This document shows positions 1-6,260 of a DNA stretch of 64,000 nucleotides, in pieces. Made by a program: the position numbers and the translations under genes. Position 1 is the stretch's first letter. The number at the start of each line of letters is the position of its first letter. Where the stretch lies: the NCBI GenBank assembly GCA_947502975.1, contig CANNBV010000001.1:620001-684000 (forward strand). The letters are read 5' to 3'. Under the pieces are notes generated by a model. The model did no database searches and was not told the DNA's origin. It saw only the letters and a list, made by a program, of their open reading frames with translations. The stretch comes from an uncultured Flavobacteriaceae bacterium. Lineage in GTDB: Bacteria > Bacteroidota > Bacteroidia > Flavobacteriales > Flavobacteriaceae.

Positions 1-292
1 CAGTGTATTTGCAGGAGATATTGAGCGTAATTATCTTATTATGAAAAACGGAAACGCTTTAGTAGGTTTATTCCAAGGTATGTTTGAACAAAATATTTTG
101 ACTTTTAATCCTGGTTGGGACGAAAATGCAAATAAATTAGAGGATTTTGATGATGTAAGAACGATTCAGAAACATTTAAAGAGTGAAAACATTGCACTAG
201 AACGAGAAGCTGATGAAAACACCTCTGGTCCTGCAAGTATGGTGTTTTATGATCCTGATGGCAATACTATTTTAATAGATCAACACGTATAA
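1..292 (+). CDS. VOC-family protein, C-terminal part (5' truncated by window edge)
   Basis: The reading frame is open from base 2, upstream of the first ATG at 41, so the gene begins outside the window. The visible 96 residues end in a glyoxalase/VOC-type C-terminal half: a helix, then a strand with the FYDPDGN turn and a final strand ILIDQHV. This turn is where vicinal-oxygen-chelate proteins carry a metal-ligand Glu; here the position reads Ile/Asp, so enzymatic function is uncertain. The next gene starts 21 bp downstream on the same strand. Family assignment is fairly secure; substrate is unknown. Confidence 0.75.
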   Translation, partial: SVFAGDIERNYLIMKNGNALVGLFQGMFEQNILTFNPGWDENANKLEDFDDVRTIQKHLKSENIALEREADENTSGPASMVFYDPDGNTILIDQHV

Positions 293-313
293 CGTATCAA
301 TACATTCAAAATT

Positions 314-772
314 ATGAAACAGGCAGTTTTAAAATATGGTAGTTACGGTGCTATTACTGGATTTTTAATTTTTGTAATTCATTTAGCCTTAGGAAAGAAT
401 TTAGATTTTGGAACTTTACAAGTTTTAGGCTATGTGTCTATTTTTATTTCACTATCCTTTATTTATTTCGGTATTAGGCATTACAGGGATAAGGTTAATA
501 ATGGTAAAGTCTCTCTTGGGAAAGCAGTATTAATAGGTGTTTTGATTTCTCTATTGGTAGGTATTGGTATCGGTATAGCTGATTATATTTATACGCAATA
601 CATTAATCCGGATTTTTTTGAGGAGTACTCCCAAATGCTAATTGATGAAGGACGAGGTGATGAAGTCATAGAAATGACAAGTGCCATGGGAGCTTTATTT
701 ATGATAGCATTGGTAACAGTTCTAGGATTTATTATATCTTTAATTTCAGGATTAATTTTGCAACGTAAATAA
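314..772 (+). CDS. DUF4199 family membrane protein
   Basis: 152 residues with four predicted membrane segments (about 10-28, 37-55, 72-92 and 127-148). The arrangement of GxxxGxxx helices, a short basic loop (FGIRHYRDK) and an acidic extracytoplasmic loop (PDFFEEYSQML) is typical of DUF4199, a Bacteroidota inner-membrane family of unknown function. It sits between a VOC protein and a DUF1801 protein with short gaps (21 and 7 bp), so the three are probably co-transcribed. Confidence 0.8.
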   Translation: MKQAVLKYGSYGAITGFLIFVIHLALGKNLDFGTLQVLGYVSIFISLSFIYFGIRHYRDKVNNGKVSLGKAVLIGVLISLLVGIGIGIADYIYTQYINPDFFEEYSQMLIDEGRGDEVIEMTSAMGALFMIALVTVLGFIISLISGLILQRK

Positions 773-779
773 ACAAATT

Positions 780-1238
780 ATGCAATACGAAGCTAACTCG
801 CCAGAAGATTACATCAGTCAGGTTCCAGAAGAACGTCGCGCTACTATGGAAAAACTTAGAGCGGCGATTAACAAAAACCTACCAAAAGGTTTCGAAGAAG
901 GGATGATTTATAAAATGATAGGCTATTATGTGCCGCATTCTGTATACCCTGATGGATACCATTGCGATCCTAAAACGCCTTTGCCTTTTATGAGTTTTGC
1001 GTCTCAAAAAAATTCTGTGAATTTATATCATAGCGGCATTTATGCTAAAAAAGAACTCTATGATTGGTTTGTGAATGAGTATCCTAAACATAGCAAACGT
1101 AAACTAGATATGGGTAAGAGTTGTATTCGTTTTAAGTATTTGGATGATATTCCTTTTGATTTAATTGAAGCGCTTACCAAAAAGATGACTTGTGAGGAAT
1201 GGATTGAAATTTACGAAAGTGCCATAAAAAAAGCTTAG
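780..1238 (+). CDS. DUF1801 domain-containing protein
   Basis: 152 residues of the DUF1801 (YdhG/frataxin-like fold) family. The N-terminus has the usual 'SPEDYISQVPEERR...LRAAI' helix. It is followed by the GMIYKMIGYYVP strand region, the FMSFASQKNSVNLYHSGIY core and a C-terminal MGKSCIRFKYLDDIP segment. Members are small cytosolic proteins; some have been proposed as iron-handling proteins, but no reaction is established. It starts 7 bp after the DUF4199 gene, so it is likely the last gene of that short operon. Confidence 0.85.
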   Translation: MQYEANSPEDYISQVPEERRATMEKLRAAINKNLPKGFEEGMIYKMIGYYVPHSVYPDGYHCDPKTPLPFMSFASQKNSVNLYHSGIYAKKELYDWFVNEYPKHSKRKLDMGKSCIRFKYLDDIPFDLIEALTKKMTCEEWIEIYESAIKKA

Positions 1239-1261
1239 AATTTATTGTAATGACGATAACC

Positions 1262-1374
1262 GCGTTAGGGATTGAGCGATTGTTGAAGCTCCTCGCAGAG
1301 AGCGACTCGTGAAAGCCCGACCCGAGGATGTATGTTTCATGAATTGTTATAAATAGACATCGAGGGTAACGCCC
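1262..1374 (+). repeat. Interspersed ~113-bp repeat, copy A
   Basis: The first ~65 bp match the element at 47921-48032 with only two differences. Both copies begin GCGTTAGGGATTGAGCG and end GGGTAACGCCC, so the outer GCGTTA...TAACGC form an inverted repeat. The core contains a TCGC-agaga-GCGA hairpin and a GACCCGAG box; the ~40 bp before the 3' end are variable. The copy lies between the DUF1801 stop and the ATG of the VOC gene at 1404 (29 bp away). It has no coding potential. It could be a REP/MITE-like element or a structured RNA. Confidence 0.8.
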
Positions 1375-1403
1375 AAAATAAATTAATACTAATATATTTT
1401 GAA

Positions 1404-1790
1404 ATGAAAAATAGAGTAACAGGAATAGGTGGTTTGTTTTTTAAGACAAAGGACCCAAAGGCGTCTAAAGCGTGGTATAAAAAACATTTGGGATTTAATA
1501 CGGATGATTATGGTTGTACCTTCTGGTGGAAGGATAAAAAGGGCAATGAGTGTTCTACGCAGTGGAGTCCGTTTCCTGAAGACACTAAATATTACGAGCC
1601 TTCTAAAAAGGACTTTATGTTTAATTATCGTGTTGAAAATCTGGAGGTTTTATTAGCGGTTTTAAAAGATGAAGGTGTAACTATAGTTGGGGAGATGGAA
1701 ACCTATAGTTATGGAAAATTTGGATGGATTTTGGATAATGATGGTAACAAAATTGAACTCTGGGAACCTATTGATGCTGCATTTAAATAA
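1404..1790 (+). CDS. VOC family (glyoxalase/bleomycin-resistance-like) protein
   Basis: 128 residues forming one complete VOC module. The N-terminal strand (GIGGLFFKTKDPKASKAWY) carries the classic 'xxxYxxxLGF' helix (WYKKHLGFN). The second half ends WILDNDGNKIELWEP, where Glu in IELWEP is the usual metal ligand. The protein is probably a cytosolic metal-dependent enzyme or binding protein; substrate cannot be read from sequence. It lies directly downstream of repeat copy A and 12 bp before a permease gene that may be co-transcribed. Confidence 0.85.
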   Translation: MKNRVTGIGGLFFKTKDPKASKAWYKKHLGFNTDDYGCTFWWKDKKGNECSTQWSPFPEDTKYYEPSKKDFMFNYRVENLEVLLAVLKDEGVTIVGEMETYSYGKFGWILDNDGNKIELWEPIDAAFK

Positions 1791-1802
1791 CAAATTATAC
1801 TA

Positions 1803-2567
1803 TTGGGAATAACAGACGTAATTGAATCGTATAATTTATCGCCCTCTCAATTGGGGGCATTTCTATTTGCTGGAATTATACTCGGGTTTTCAAAATCTGG
1901 AATAAAAGGTATTGGAATTATAGTAGTAATTACTCTAGCGTTCGTCTTTGGTGAGAAGACTTCGACGGGTATTTTGTTGCCTATGCTTATATCTGCAGAT
2001 ATTATTGCCGTTACTTATTATAACAGACATACACAATGGCGATTTATTAAGAAGTTAATTCCGTCTATGGTTATTGGTGTTTTAGTTGGGGTCTGGGTTG
2101 GCGATGCTATATCTGAGGTTGTGTTTAAGCGTGTGATGGCTGCTGTGATTATTGGATCTATAGCGCTTATGTGGTATTTTGAAAAGCGAAAGACAGATAG
2201 TGTACCTCACAACAAATGGTTTTCTAATTCTGCAGGTTTTTTAGCTGGCTTCACTACTATGATTGGGAATTTAGCAGGACCAATTTCTAACATCTATTTT
2301 CTTGCTGTGCGTTTGCCTAAAAATGAGTTTATTGGAACTGGTGCTTGGTTGTTTTTTATTATAAATGTGTTTAAACTACCGTTTCATTTTTTTGTTTGGA
2401 AAACGGTAACCAAAGAAAGTTTGTTGTTAAACTTAACATTAATACCAGTAATCGTCATTGGTTTTTTTCTTGGGGCTGCTTTGGTAAAGAAGATTTCGAA
2501 TGTGAATTATCGTAGGTTTATCATTATAATTACAGCTATTGGTGGTATAATTATGCTATTCCGTTAA
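1803..2567 (+). CDS. TauE/SafE-family (TSUP) membrane permease
   Basis: 254 residues with about eight hydrophobic helices arranged as two related halves. They include the GxxLGFSKSGIKGIG motif in the first helix and AGFTTMIGNLAGPISNIYFL in the second half, both characteristic of TauE/SafE transporters. The family exports or imports small sulfur/organic anions; substrate here is unknown. The start used is TTG at 1803, because no ATG occurs before the first conserved helix and the next Met is about residue 61. It lies 12 bp after the VOC gene. Confidence 0.85.
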   Translation: MGITDVIESYNLSPSQLGAFLFAGIILGFSKSGIKGIGIIVVITLAFVFGEKTSTGILLPMLISADIIAVTYYNRHTQWRFIKKLIPSMVIGVLVGVWVGDAISEVVFKRVMAAVIIGSIALMWYFEKRKTDSVPHNKWFSNSAGFLAGFTTMIGNLAGPISNIYFLAVRLPKNEFIGTGAWLFFIINVFKLPFHFFVWKTVTKESLLLNLTLIPVIVIGFFLGAALVKKISNVNYRRFIIIITAIGGIIMLFR

Positions 2568-2664
2568 AATAAACTTGTAACGTATTTAAACTTTGGAACA
2601 CATATAGTTAGGAGTAAATTTATTTTTTATTACTTTTAAAATCTAATCAAAAAAAACTATTATC

Positions 2665-3108
2665 ATGTCAGATGAAAAAAATTTAGGAGACGATTTAAAC
2701 GATATGTTAGGAGACGCTAAAGAAAGCGCTAAAAAAGCAGCAGATAAAGCTGGAGAAATTGCAGATGATGCCAAAGAAAAAGCGAAAGAGTTTGCAAGTG
2801 AAGCCAAGGAAACAGCTTCTGAGTTTGCTGAAAGTGCTAAGGAAACCTTCAACTCTCAGGATAATAAAAAAATTCTAGCAGGGATTTTAGGAATATTATT
2901 AGGGTGGCTTGGTGTACACAAATTTATTCTTGGATATAATAAAGAAGGAGCAATAATGGCTGTAGTGAGTATAGTTGGTTGGTTTTTATGTGGTATCCCA
3001 ACAATGATTGTTTCTATTGTTGGTTTGGTTGAAGGCATCATGTACTTGACAAAATCTGACGAAGATTTTTACAACACTTACCAAGCAGGAAAAAAGCCTT
3101 GGTTTTAA
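2665..3108 (+). CDS. TM2 domain protein with long helical, Ala/Glu/Lys-rich N-terminus
   Basis: 147 residues. Residues 1-65 are a strongly amphipathic repeat of 11-residue type (AKESAKKAADKAGE, AKEKAKEFASEAKE), resembling LEA-like or apolipoprotein helices. Residues 68-130 hold the TM2 domain: KKILAGILGILLGWLGVHKFILGY with the conserved G-x-H-x-F-x-L-G pattern, then a second helix IVGWFLCGIPTMIVSIVGLVEGI. TM2 proteins are small inner-membrane proteins of unknown biochemical role. A clear terminator follows. Confidence 0.88.
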   Translation: MSDEKNLGDDLNDMLGDAKESAKKAADKAGEIADDAKEKAKEFASEAKETASEFAESAKETFNSQDNKKILAGILGILLGWLGVHKFILGYNKEGAIMAVVSIVGWFLCGIPTMIVSIVGLVEGIMYLTKSDEDFYNTYQAGKKPWF

Positions 3109-3118
3109 AATAATATAT

Positions 3119-3152
3119 AAGTCTAAAGCTATATATGTTTTAGACTTTTTTT
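3119..3152 (+). terminator. Intrinsic terminator after TM2 gene
   Basis: A perfect 9-bp stem (AAGTCTAAA at 3119-3127 with TTTAGACTT at 3139-3147) is followed by a run of T residues. It separates the TM2 gene from the arsenic cluster. Confidence 0.8.
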
Positions 3153-3163
3153 AATTCTTTTAT

Positions 3164-3187
3164 ATTGTAATATTGCAATATTACAAT
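3164..3187. promoter_or_regulatory. Perfect 24-bp palindrome, probable ArsR operator
   Basis: The half-site ATTGTAATATTG is followed immediately by its exact reverse complement with no spacer. It covers the -33 region of the promoter that reads into the ArsR-family gene, the classic position for an autorepressing SmtB/ArsR-type operator. Confidence 0.8.
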
Positions 3188-3202
3188 TAATTCTTATATT
3201 TG
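3173..3202 (+). promoter_or_regulatory. Bacteroidota-type promoter of the ars cluster
   Basis: TTG (3173-3175, inside the palindrome), 19 nt, then TATATTTG (3195-3202) match the TTG / TAnnTTTG consensus with correct spacing. Transcription would start near 3208, leaving a leader of about 12 nt. Confidence 0.75.
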
Positions 3203-3219
3203 CCTTATAATTAATAGCC

Positions 3220-3543
3220 ATGGGCGCATCAAAACTCGATATTTATTCAGACGACATTAACCAAATGGCTATAGTAGCAAAAGTGTTTGCACACCCCGCT
3301 CGTGTTGCTATTTTACAGTATATAAGCAAGCAAGATTCATGTATTTGTAATGATATTGTAGATGAGATTGGATTATCACAACCAACAATTTCTCAACACT
3401 TGCAGGTGATAAATAATGCTGGTTTATTAAAAGGAAACTTTAAAGGAAAGAGTATTTGCTATTGCTTGGATGTTGAGCGTTTTCAGGAGTTCCAAGTACA
3501 ATTAAATCGATTTTTTAATACAACAACATCGAATTGTTGCTAG
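3220..3543 (+). CDS. arsR: ArsR-family metalloregulator
   Basis: 107 residues with an ArsR/SmtB winged helix. The recognition helix is in LSQPTISQHLQVINNAGLL and the wing in KGNFKGKSICYCL. The SCICNDIV segment in the helix before the HTH matches the CxC arsenite/antimonite site of ArsR proteins, and the extreme C-terminus ends in Cys-Cys, offering further thiolate ligands. It would repress its own promoter through the perfect palindrome at 3164-3187 and release it on binding the metalloid. It is the first gene of a three-gene run on this strand. Confidence 0.9.
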   Translation: MGASKLDIYSDDINQMAIVAKVFAHPARVAILQYISKQDSCICNDIVDEIGLSQPTISQHLQVINNAGLLKGNFKGKSICYCLDVERFQEFQVQLNRFFNTTTSNCC

Positions 3544-3594
3544 TGTAATAGACTATATTTTCAGTAATTAAATCAGACATAAATATTTTAAAAA

Positions 3595-4104
3595 ATGAAA
3601 ACACAAGACTTATTTTCAATTTTAGATACCAATCGAGATAAAACTTTGCTTTTTGAATATACTGATGGCGCATTTGTTGGTGCAAACTATCATATTACAG
3701 AGGTTAAGCATATTACAATAGATTCTGTGGACTGTGGTGCACAAACTGATAGTTGGAACGAAACTATTATCCAGTTATGGGAAAGCCCAACGGAGAAAAA
3801 TAAAACAGAGTATATGTCAGTTTTAAAGGCTTTAGGTATTTTGAATAAAGTAGGTAGAATGAAGTCTTTCGTTTTAGATTCTGAAGTAAAGTTTGAATAT
3901 AGCAATGCAACATTTCATACTGCACAATTATTTGTTAACGATTTTGAAATACAAGGCAATAACTTAATATTTAAATTAGCAGTCGAAAAAACAAATTGTA
4001 AAGCGAAAGAGCTTTGTGGTGTACCTGAAAAAGGAGTTGAGGTTGTTGAAAAATTAGTTACAAATGCCGAAGCTTGTTGTTCACCTAATTCAGGATGCTG
4101 TTAA
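3595..4104 (+). CDS. DUF6428 family protein, Cys-rich C-terminus
   Basis: 169 residues. The family is commonly found next to ArsR and arsenate reductase genes in Bacteroidota. The N-terminal half (FEYTDGAFVGANYHITEVKHITIDSVDCG) and the PTEKNKTEYMSVLKALGIL segment are the recognisable parts. The C-terminus carries six cysteines in about 30 residues (CKAKELCGVP ... ACCSPNSGCC), suggesting metal or arsenite binding. Its role is unknown; context and cysteines make a metalloid-handling function plausible. It lies 51 bp after arsR and 12 bp before the phosphatase-fold gene. Confidence 0.8.
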   Translation: MKTQDLFSILDTNRDKTLLFEYTDGAFVGANYHITEVKHITIDSVDCGAQTDSWNETIIQLWESPTEKNKTEYMSVLKALGILNKVGRMKSFVLDSEVKFEYSNATFHTAQLFVNDFEIQGNNLIFKLAVEKTNCKAKELCGVPEKGVEVVEKLVTNAEACCSPNSGCC

Positions 4105-4116
4105 TCAGAATATTAT

Positions 4117-4743
4117 ATGAATACTGCAACATTATTCACAACTATATCTAATACTATAAAATCATTAGATATTGGTGAGGTTTCCGAAGTCAGAAAAGCT
4201 ATACTTCAACCTTTAATAGACTATGTAAAAGAGAAGGCTAACTCTAATGAAGCTATTAGATTAAATTTTATTTGTACACATAATTCGCGTCGTAGTCATT
4301 TATCACAGGTTTGGGCACAAACTATGGCAGCATATTACAATATCAATAAAGTATCCTGCTATTCTGGAGGAACAGAAGCCACGGCAATGTTTCCAAAAGT
4401 TGGTGAGACTTTAATCAATCAAGGTTTTGAAATAGAAAAACTGTCTGAAGGTAATAATCCGGTGTATAGCATTAAATTTTCTGAAAATGAACCGTCAATA
4501 ATTGCATTTTCAAAGGAGTTTGGTGCAACTTTTAATCCAGCTTCTGAATTTGCTGCAATTATGACCTGCTCATCGGCAGATGAAGCCTGCCCCATGGTTT
4601 TAGGTTGTGATAAACGTATCGCTGTTACTTACGAAGATCCAAAAAAATCGGATGGTACGCCACAGCAAACAAAAACGTATTTAGAACGTAGTTTGCAAAT
4701 TGCGCGGGAGATGAAGTTTGTGTTTGGTAGAAATAACCTTTAG
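4117..4743 (+). CDS. Low-molecular-weight phosphatase-fold protein, probable arsenate reductase
   Basis: 208 residues. After an N-terminal helical extension (1-45) comes the P-loop LNFICTHNSRRSHLSQ, a CX5R(S) active site of LMW-PTP/ArsC type, preceded by the usual beta strand. Further cysteines in MTCSSADEACP and LGCDKR fit thiol relay residues of thioredoxin-coupled arsenate reductases. The family reduces arsenate to arsenite in the cytosol. No arsenite exporter (ArsB/ACR3) follows: the next gene is convergent and 6 bp away. A protein-tyrosine phosphatase activity cannot be excluded. Confidence 0.82.
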   Translation: MNTATLFTTISNTIKSLDIGEVSEVRKAILQPLIDYVKEKANSNEAIRLNFICTHNSRRSHLSQVWAQTMAAYYNINKVSCYSGGTEATAMFPKVGETLINQGFEIEKLSEGNNPVYSIKFSENEPSIIAFSKEFGATFNPASEFAAIMTCSSADEACPMVLGCDKRIAVTYEDPKKSDGTPQQTKTYLERSLQIAREMKFVFGRNNL

Positions 4744-4749
4744 TTATTT

Positions 4750-5373
4750 TTAATGTTTGTGTTTGCCATGTTTTCTCATGTATTCATTCATAGCCTTTAT
4801 CCGTTTGGGATTGAGTTTAAAGGACTTGTTTAAAAAAGGTTTGTATGGCTTTATATCAATATCTTCAGTTAGAAAAGGCTTTATTTCACACTTCAATTTT
4901 TCTAAAATCTTTAATTTTTCTGGAGTATTTATGTTTTCATCCATTAAATATTCATAAAATCTATAAGGATGTCTAAAGCCAAGACTATTTCCTAAAAGTT
5001 TGGTGCTATTTTCTGTTTGCCATATATAGTAAGCTAATTTCTTCCACTTGAATAGAATTCGATTTGAAGCAATACGATATTTGTGGCCGTATCCTAAATT
5101 GTGTCTTAAAATAACTTTGATTGAGTCATTATAATTTAGTACTGATCTTCTTGGGTTATTGTTGATTTTTTCAAAGGAAATACTATCAATATTGATTTTA
5201 AACGATTCATCTAAATATTTATATTTTTTATCAAGAAAATCTATTTTCATAAAACTATCGATTTCCTTCATAATTTGTTTGTCGGTAAATTTTAATGAAT
5301 CCATTTTTTTTTGCTGAGCAAAACCTGAAATATTGAAAAATGGTAATATTAAAATCAGAATTATTTTATACAT
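4750..5373 (-). CDS. Secreted protein of unknown function
   Basis: 207 residues. It begins with a Sec signal peptide (KIILILILPFFNISGFAQ, probable cleavage after AQ) and continues as a basic, helix-rich mature chain. Visible features are repeated Lys/Asn/Asp-rich segments, one cysteine, a tryptophan-containing KLAYYIWQTE stretch and a His/Lys tail ending HGKHKH. I do not recognise a family. It starts 6 bp after the ferredoxin-like lipoprotein gene, so the two are probably translated from one mRNA and may act together in the periplasm or at the surface. Confidence 0.7.
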   Translation of the reverse strand: MYKIILILILPFFNISGFAQQKKMDSLKFTDKQIMKEIDSFMKIDFLDKKYKYLDESFKINIDSISFEKINNNPRRSVLNYNDSIKVILRHNLGYGHKYRIASNRILFKWKKLAYYIWQTENSTKLLGNSLGFRHPYRFYEYLMDENINTPEKLKILEKLKCEIKPFLTEDIDIKPYKPFLNKSFKLNPKRIKAMNEYMRKHGKHKH

Positions 5374-5379
5374 TATTTG

Positions 5380-5934
5380 TTAAGGTAAGTTGTCTTCTTG
5401 ATGAGTTCTAAAATAACAATCATTTAATGGAAAAGCAACACATAATAAGACATAACCTAAGTCCATCTGTTCTTGAGTTAAAAATGATTGGTCATCTTGA
5501 TCAACTTCACCCCAGTGTAAATGTGCTACACAGGTTGAGGAAGCACCAGCTCTATCAGAATTGGGTAAGTCTATTCCCTCTTCTTCAGCAACATCAAGAA
5601 CATATCTATAATTAGGACAATCAATTGTTTCGTCTAAACCTTCAACTAAATTGAACAACCTGACTTTTACTATTGTTTCAGTTTTTGATGATAAGTTAAT
5701 GGAGTTTTTTACTCTTAGTTCTTCAAATCGCTTTGTGGAATATTCATAATAAGAATTCGTAGTTCCATACTTTTCTATAATCGCATTTTTCGATTTTTCT
5801 GAAAAATGTGTTTTCATATCAAAAAGAGCTTCGATTTCTTCAAAAGAGAGAGAGTCTTCATTCTCTGAATTATTTTCTTTGCTACATGAACAAGCAAACA
5901 ATACTAAGGTTAAAACAAAAATTGCTTTTCTCAT
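5380..5934 (-). CDS. Lipoprotein with degenerate plant-type [2Fe-2S] ferredoxin domain
   Basis: 184 residues. A lipoprotein signal (LTLVLFACSCSKE, acylated Cys probably 17) is followed by a linker (20-85) and then residues ~86-183, which align along their whole length with chloroplast/cyanobacterial-type ferredoxin. Matching blocks are YVLDVAEEEGIDLP, DRAG, DQDDQSFL, GYVLLCVAFP and THQEDNL. The canonical ligands lie in PYSC-RAGSC-SSC and LTC. Here the first is Asp127 and the second Ser132, while Cys135 and Cys165 remain. A normal cluster is therefore unlikely. Extra cysteines at 106 and 173 could form a disulfide. First gene of a two-gene minus-strand unit. Confidence 0.8.
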   Translation of the reverse strand: MRKAIFVLTLVLFACSCSKENNSENEDSLSFEEIEALFDMKTHFSEKSKNAIIEKYGTTNSYYEYSTKRFEELRVKNSINLSSKTETIVKVRLFNLVEGLDETIDCPNYRYVLDVAEEEGIDLPNSDRAGASSTCVAHLHWGEVDQDDQSFLTQEQMDLGYVLLCVAFPLNDCYFRTHQEDNLP

Positions 5935-5961
5935 AATTTCTAAATTTTAAACTAGTCAATG

Positions 5962-5991
5962 CAAACTTTATAACTAGTTTGTTTAACACAA
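5962..5991 (-). promoter_or_regulatory. Promoter of the ferredoxin-like lipoprotein gene
   Basis: On the minus strand TTG (plus-strand CAA at 5989-5991) is followed after 19 nt by AAAGTTTG (plus-strand 5962-5969), one mismatch from TAnnTTTG. The predicted transcript starts near 5957, about 23 nt before the ATG. Confidence 0.45.
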
Positions 5992-5999
5992 TAATTACC

Positions 6000-6041
6000 A
6001 GTCTATTTTTCAGTCTAAAATTGTAGTCTAAATACAGTCTA
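6000..6041. repeat. Four AGTCTA direct repeats at helical spacing
   Basis: AGTCTA occurs at 6000, 6012, 6025 and 6036 (steps 12, 13, 11 bp), so the copies lie on roughly the same face of the helix. An inverted copy (TAGACT) lies at 6155. The array overlaps the -33/-7 spacer of a plus-strand promoter and lies upstream of the minus-strand lipoprotein promoter, so it looks like a cooperative regulator site. Confidence 0.55.
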
Positions 6042-6049
6042 TATCTTTG
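6021..6049 (+). promoter_or_regulatory. Bacteroidota-type promoter reading into a non-coding region
   Basis: TTG (6021-6023), 18 nt, TATCTTTG (6042-6049) match the consensus. No convincing ORF lies between it and the terminator at 6206-6249. Confidence 0.5.
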
Positions 6050-6055
6050 TGTTGG

Positions 6056-6249
6056 GTAGTTAAACCCAAAACAAAATTTTAGTAAATAATTAGAGAGGAT
6101 AAAATAATCAGGGCGATTGCGTTGCAACAGTTGTTCAAATCATTTTAATTCGTATAGACTAAATCGAGCCTAAATATTCTGAACAAATTCAAATCTAAAA
6201 AGAATAAAAAACACACTATTACGGTTTTCCACAATAGTGTGTTTTTTTT
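6056..6249 (+). ncRNA. Candidate small RNA between promoter and terminator
   Basis: A ~190-nt stretch bounded by the promoter at 6021-6049 and a strong hairpin terminator. It has no ATG-started ORF on this strand. Near its 5' end TGGGT-agttaa-ACCCA can form a hairpin. The 81-codon minus-strand reading frame across this region overlaps the lipoprotein start, is rich in Arg/Asn/Phe and looks spurious. Expression is an inference from the signals only. This fills the 5935-6260 intergenic region. Confidence 0.3.
6206..6249. terminator. Bidirectional intrinsic terminator
   Basis: A perfect 15-bp stem (6206-6220 with 6233-6247) has ACACACTATT at its core, flanked by A- and T-tracts. On the minus strand it ends the operon that starts at 10851; on the plus strand it would end the candidate small RNA. 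Confidence 0.8.
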
Positions 6250-6260
6250 GAAAAAAATTT

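Noticed and set aside
1429-1656. 75-codon frame inside the VOC gene
   Set aside because: Shadow frame of the VOC coding sequence with no plausible protein features.
6000-6041. AGTCTA repeats considered as a CRISPR or tandem-repeat array
   Set aside because: Repeat unit is 6 bp with 5-7-bp spacers, no cas genes; fits regulator sites instead. No CRISPR array was seen anywhere in the window.
5882-6127. 81-codon minus-strand frame upstream of the ferredoxin-like lipoprotein
   Set aside because: It overlaps the lipoprotein start and its promoter, is rich in Arg/Asn/Phe/Leu with no domain or signal, and covers the AGTCTA array; treated as chance.
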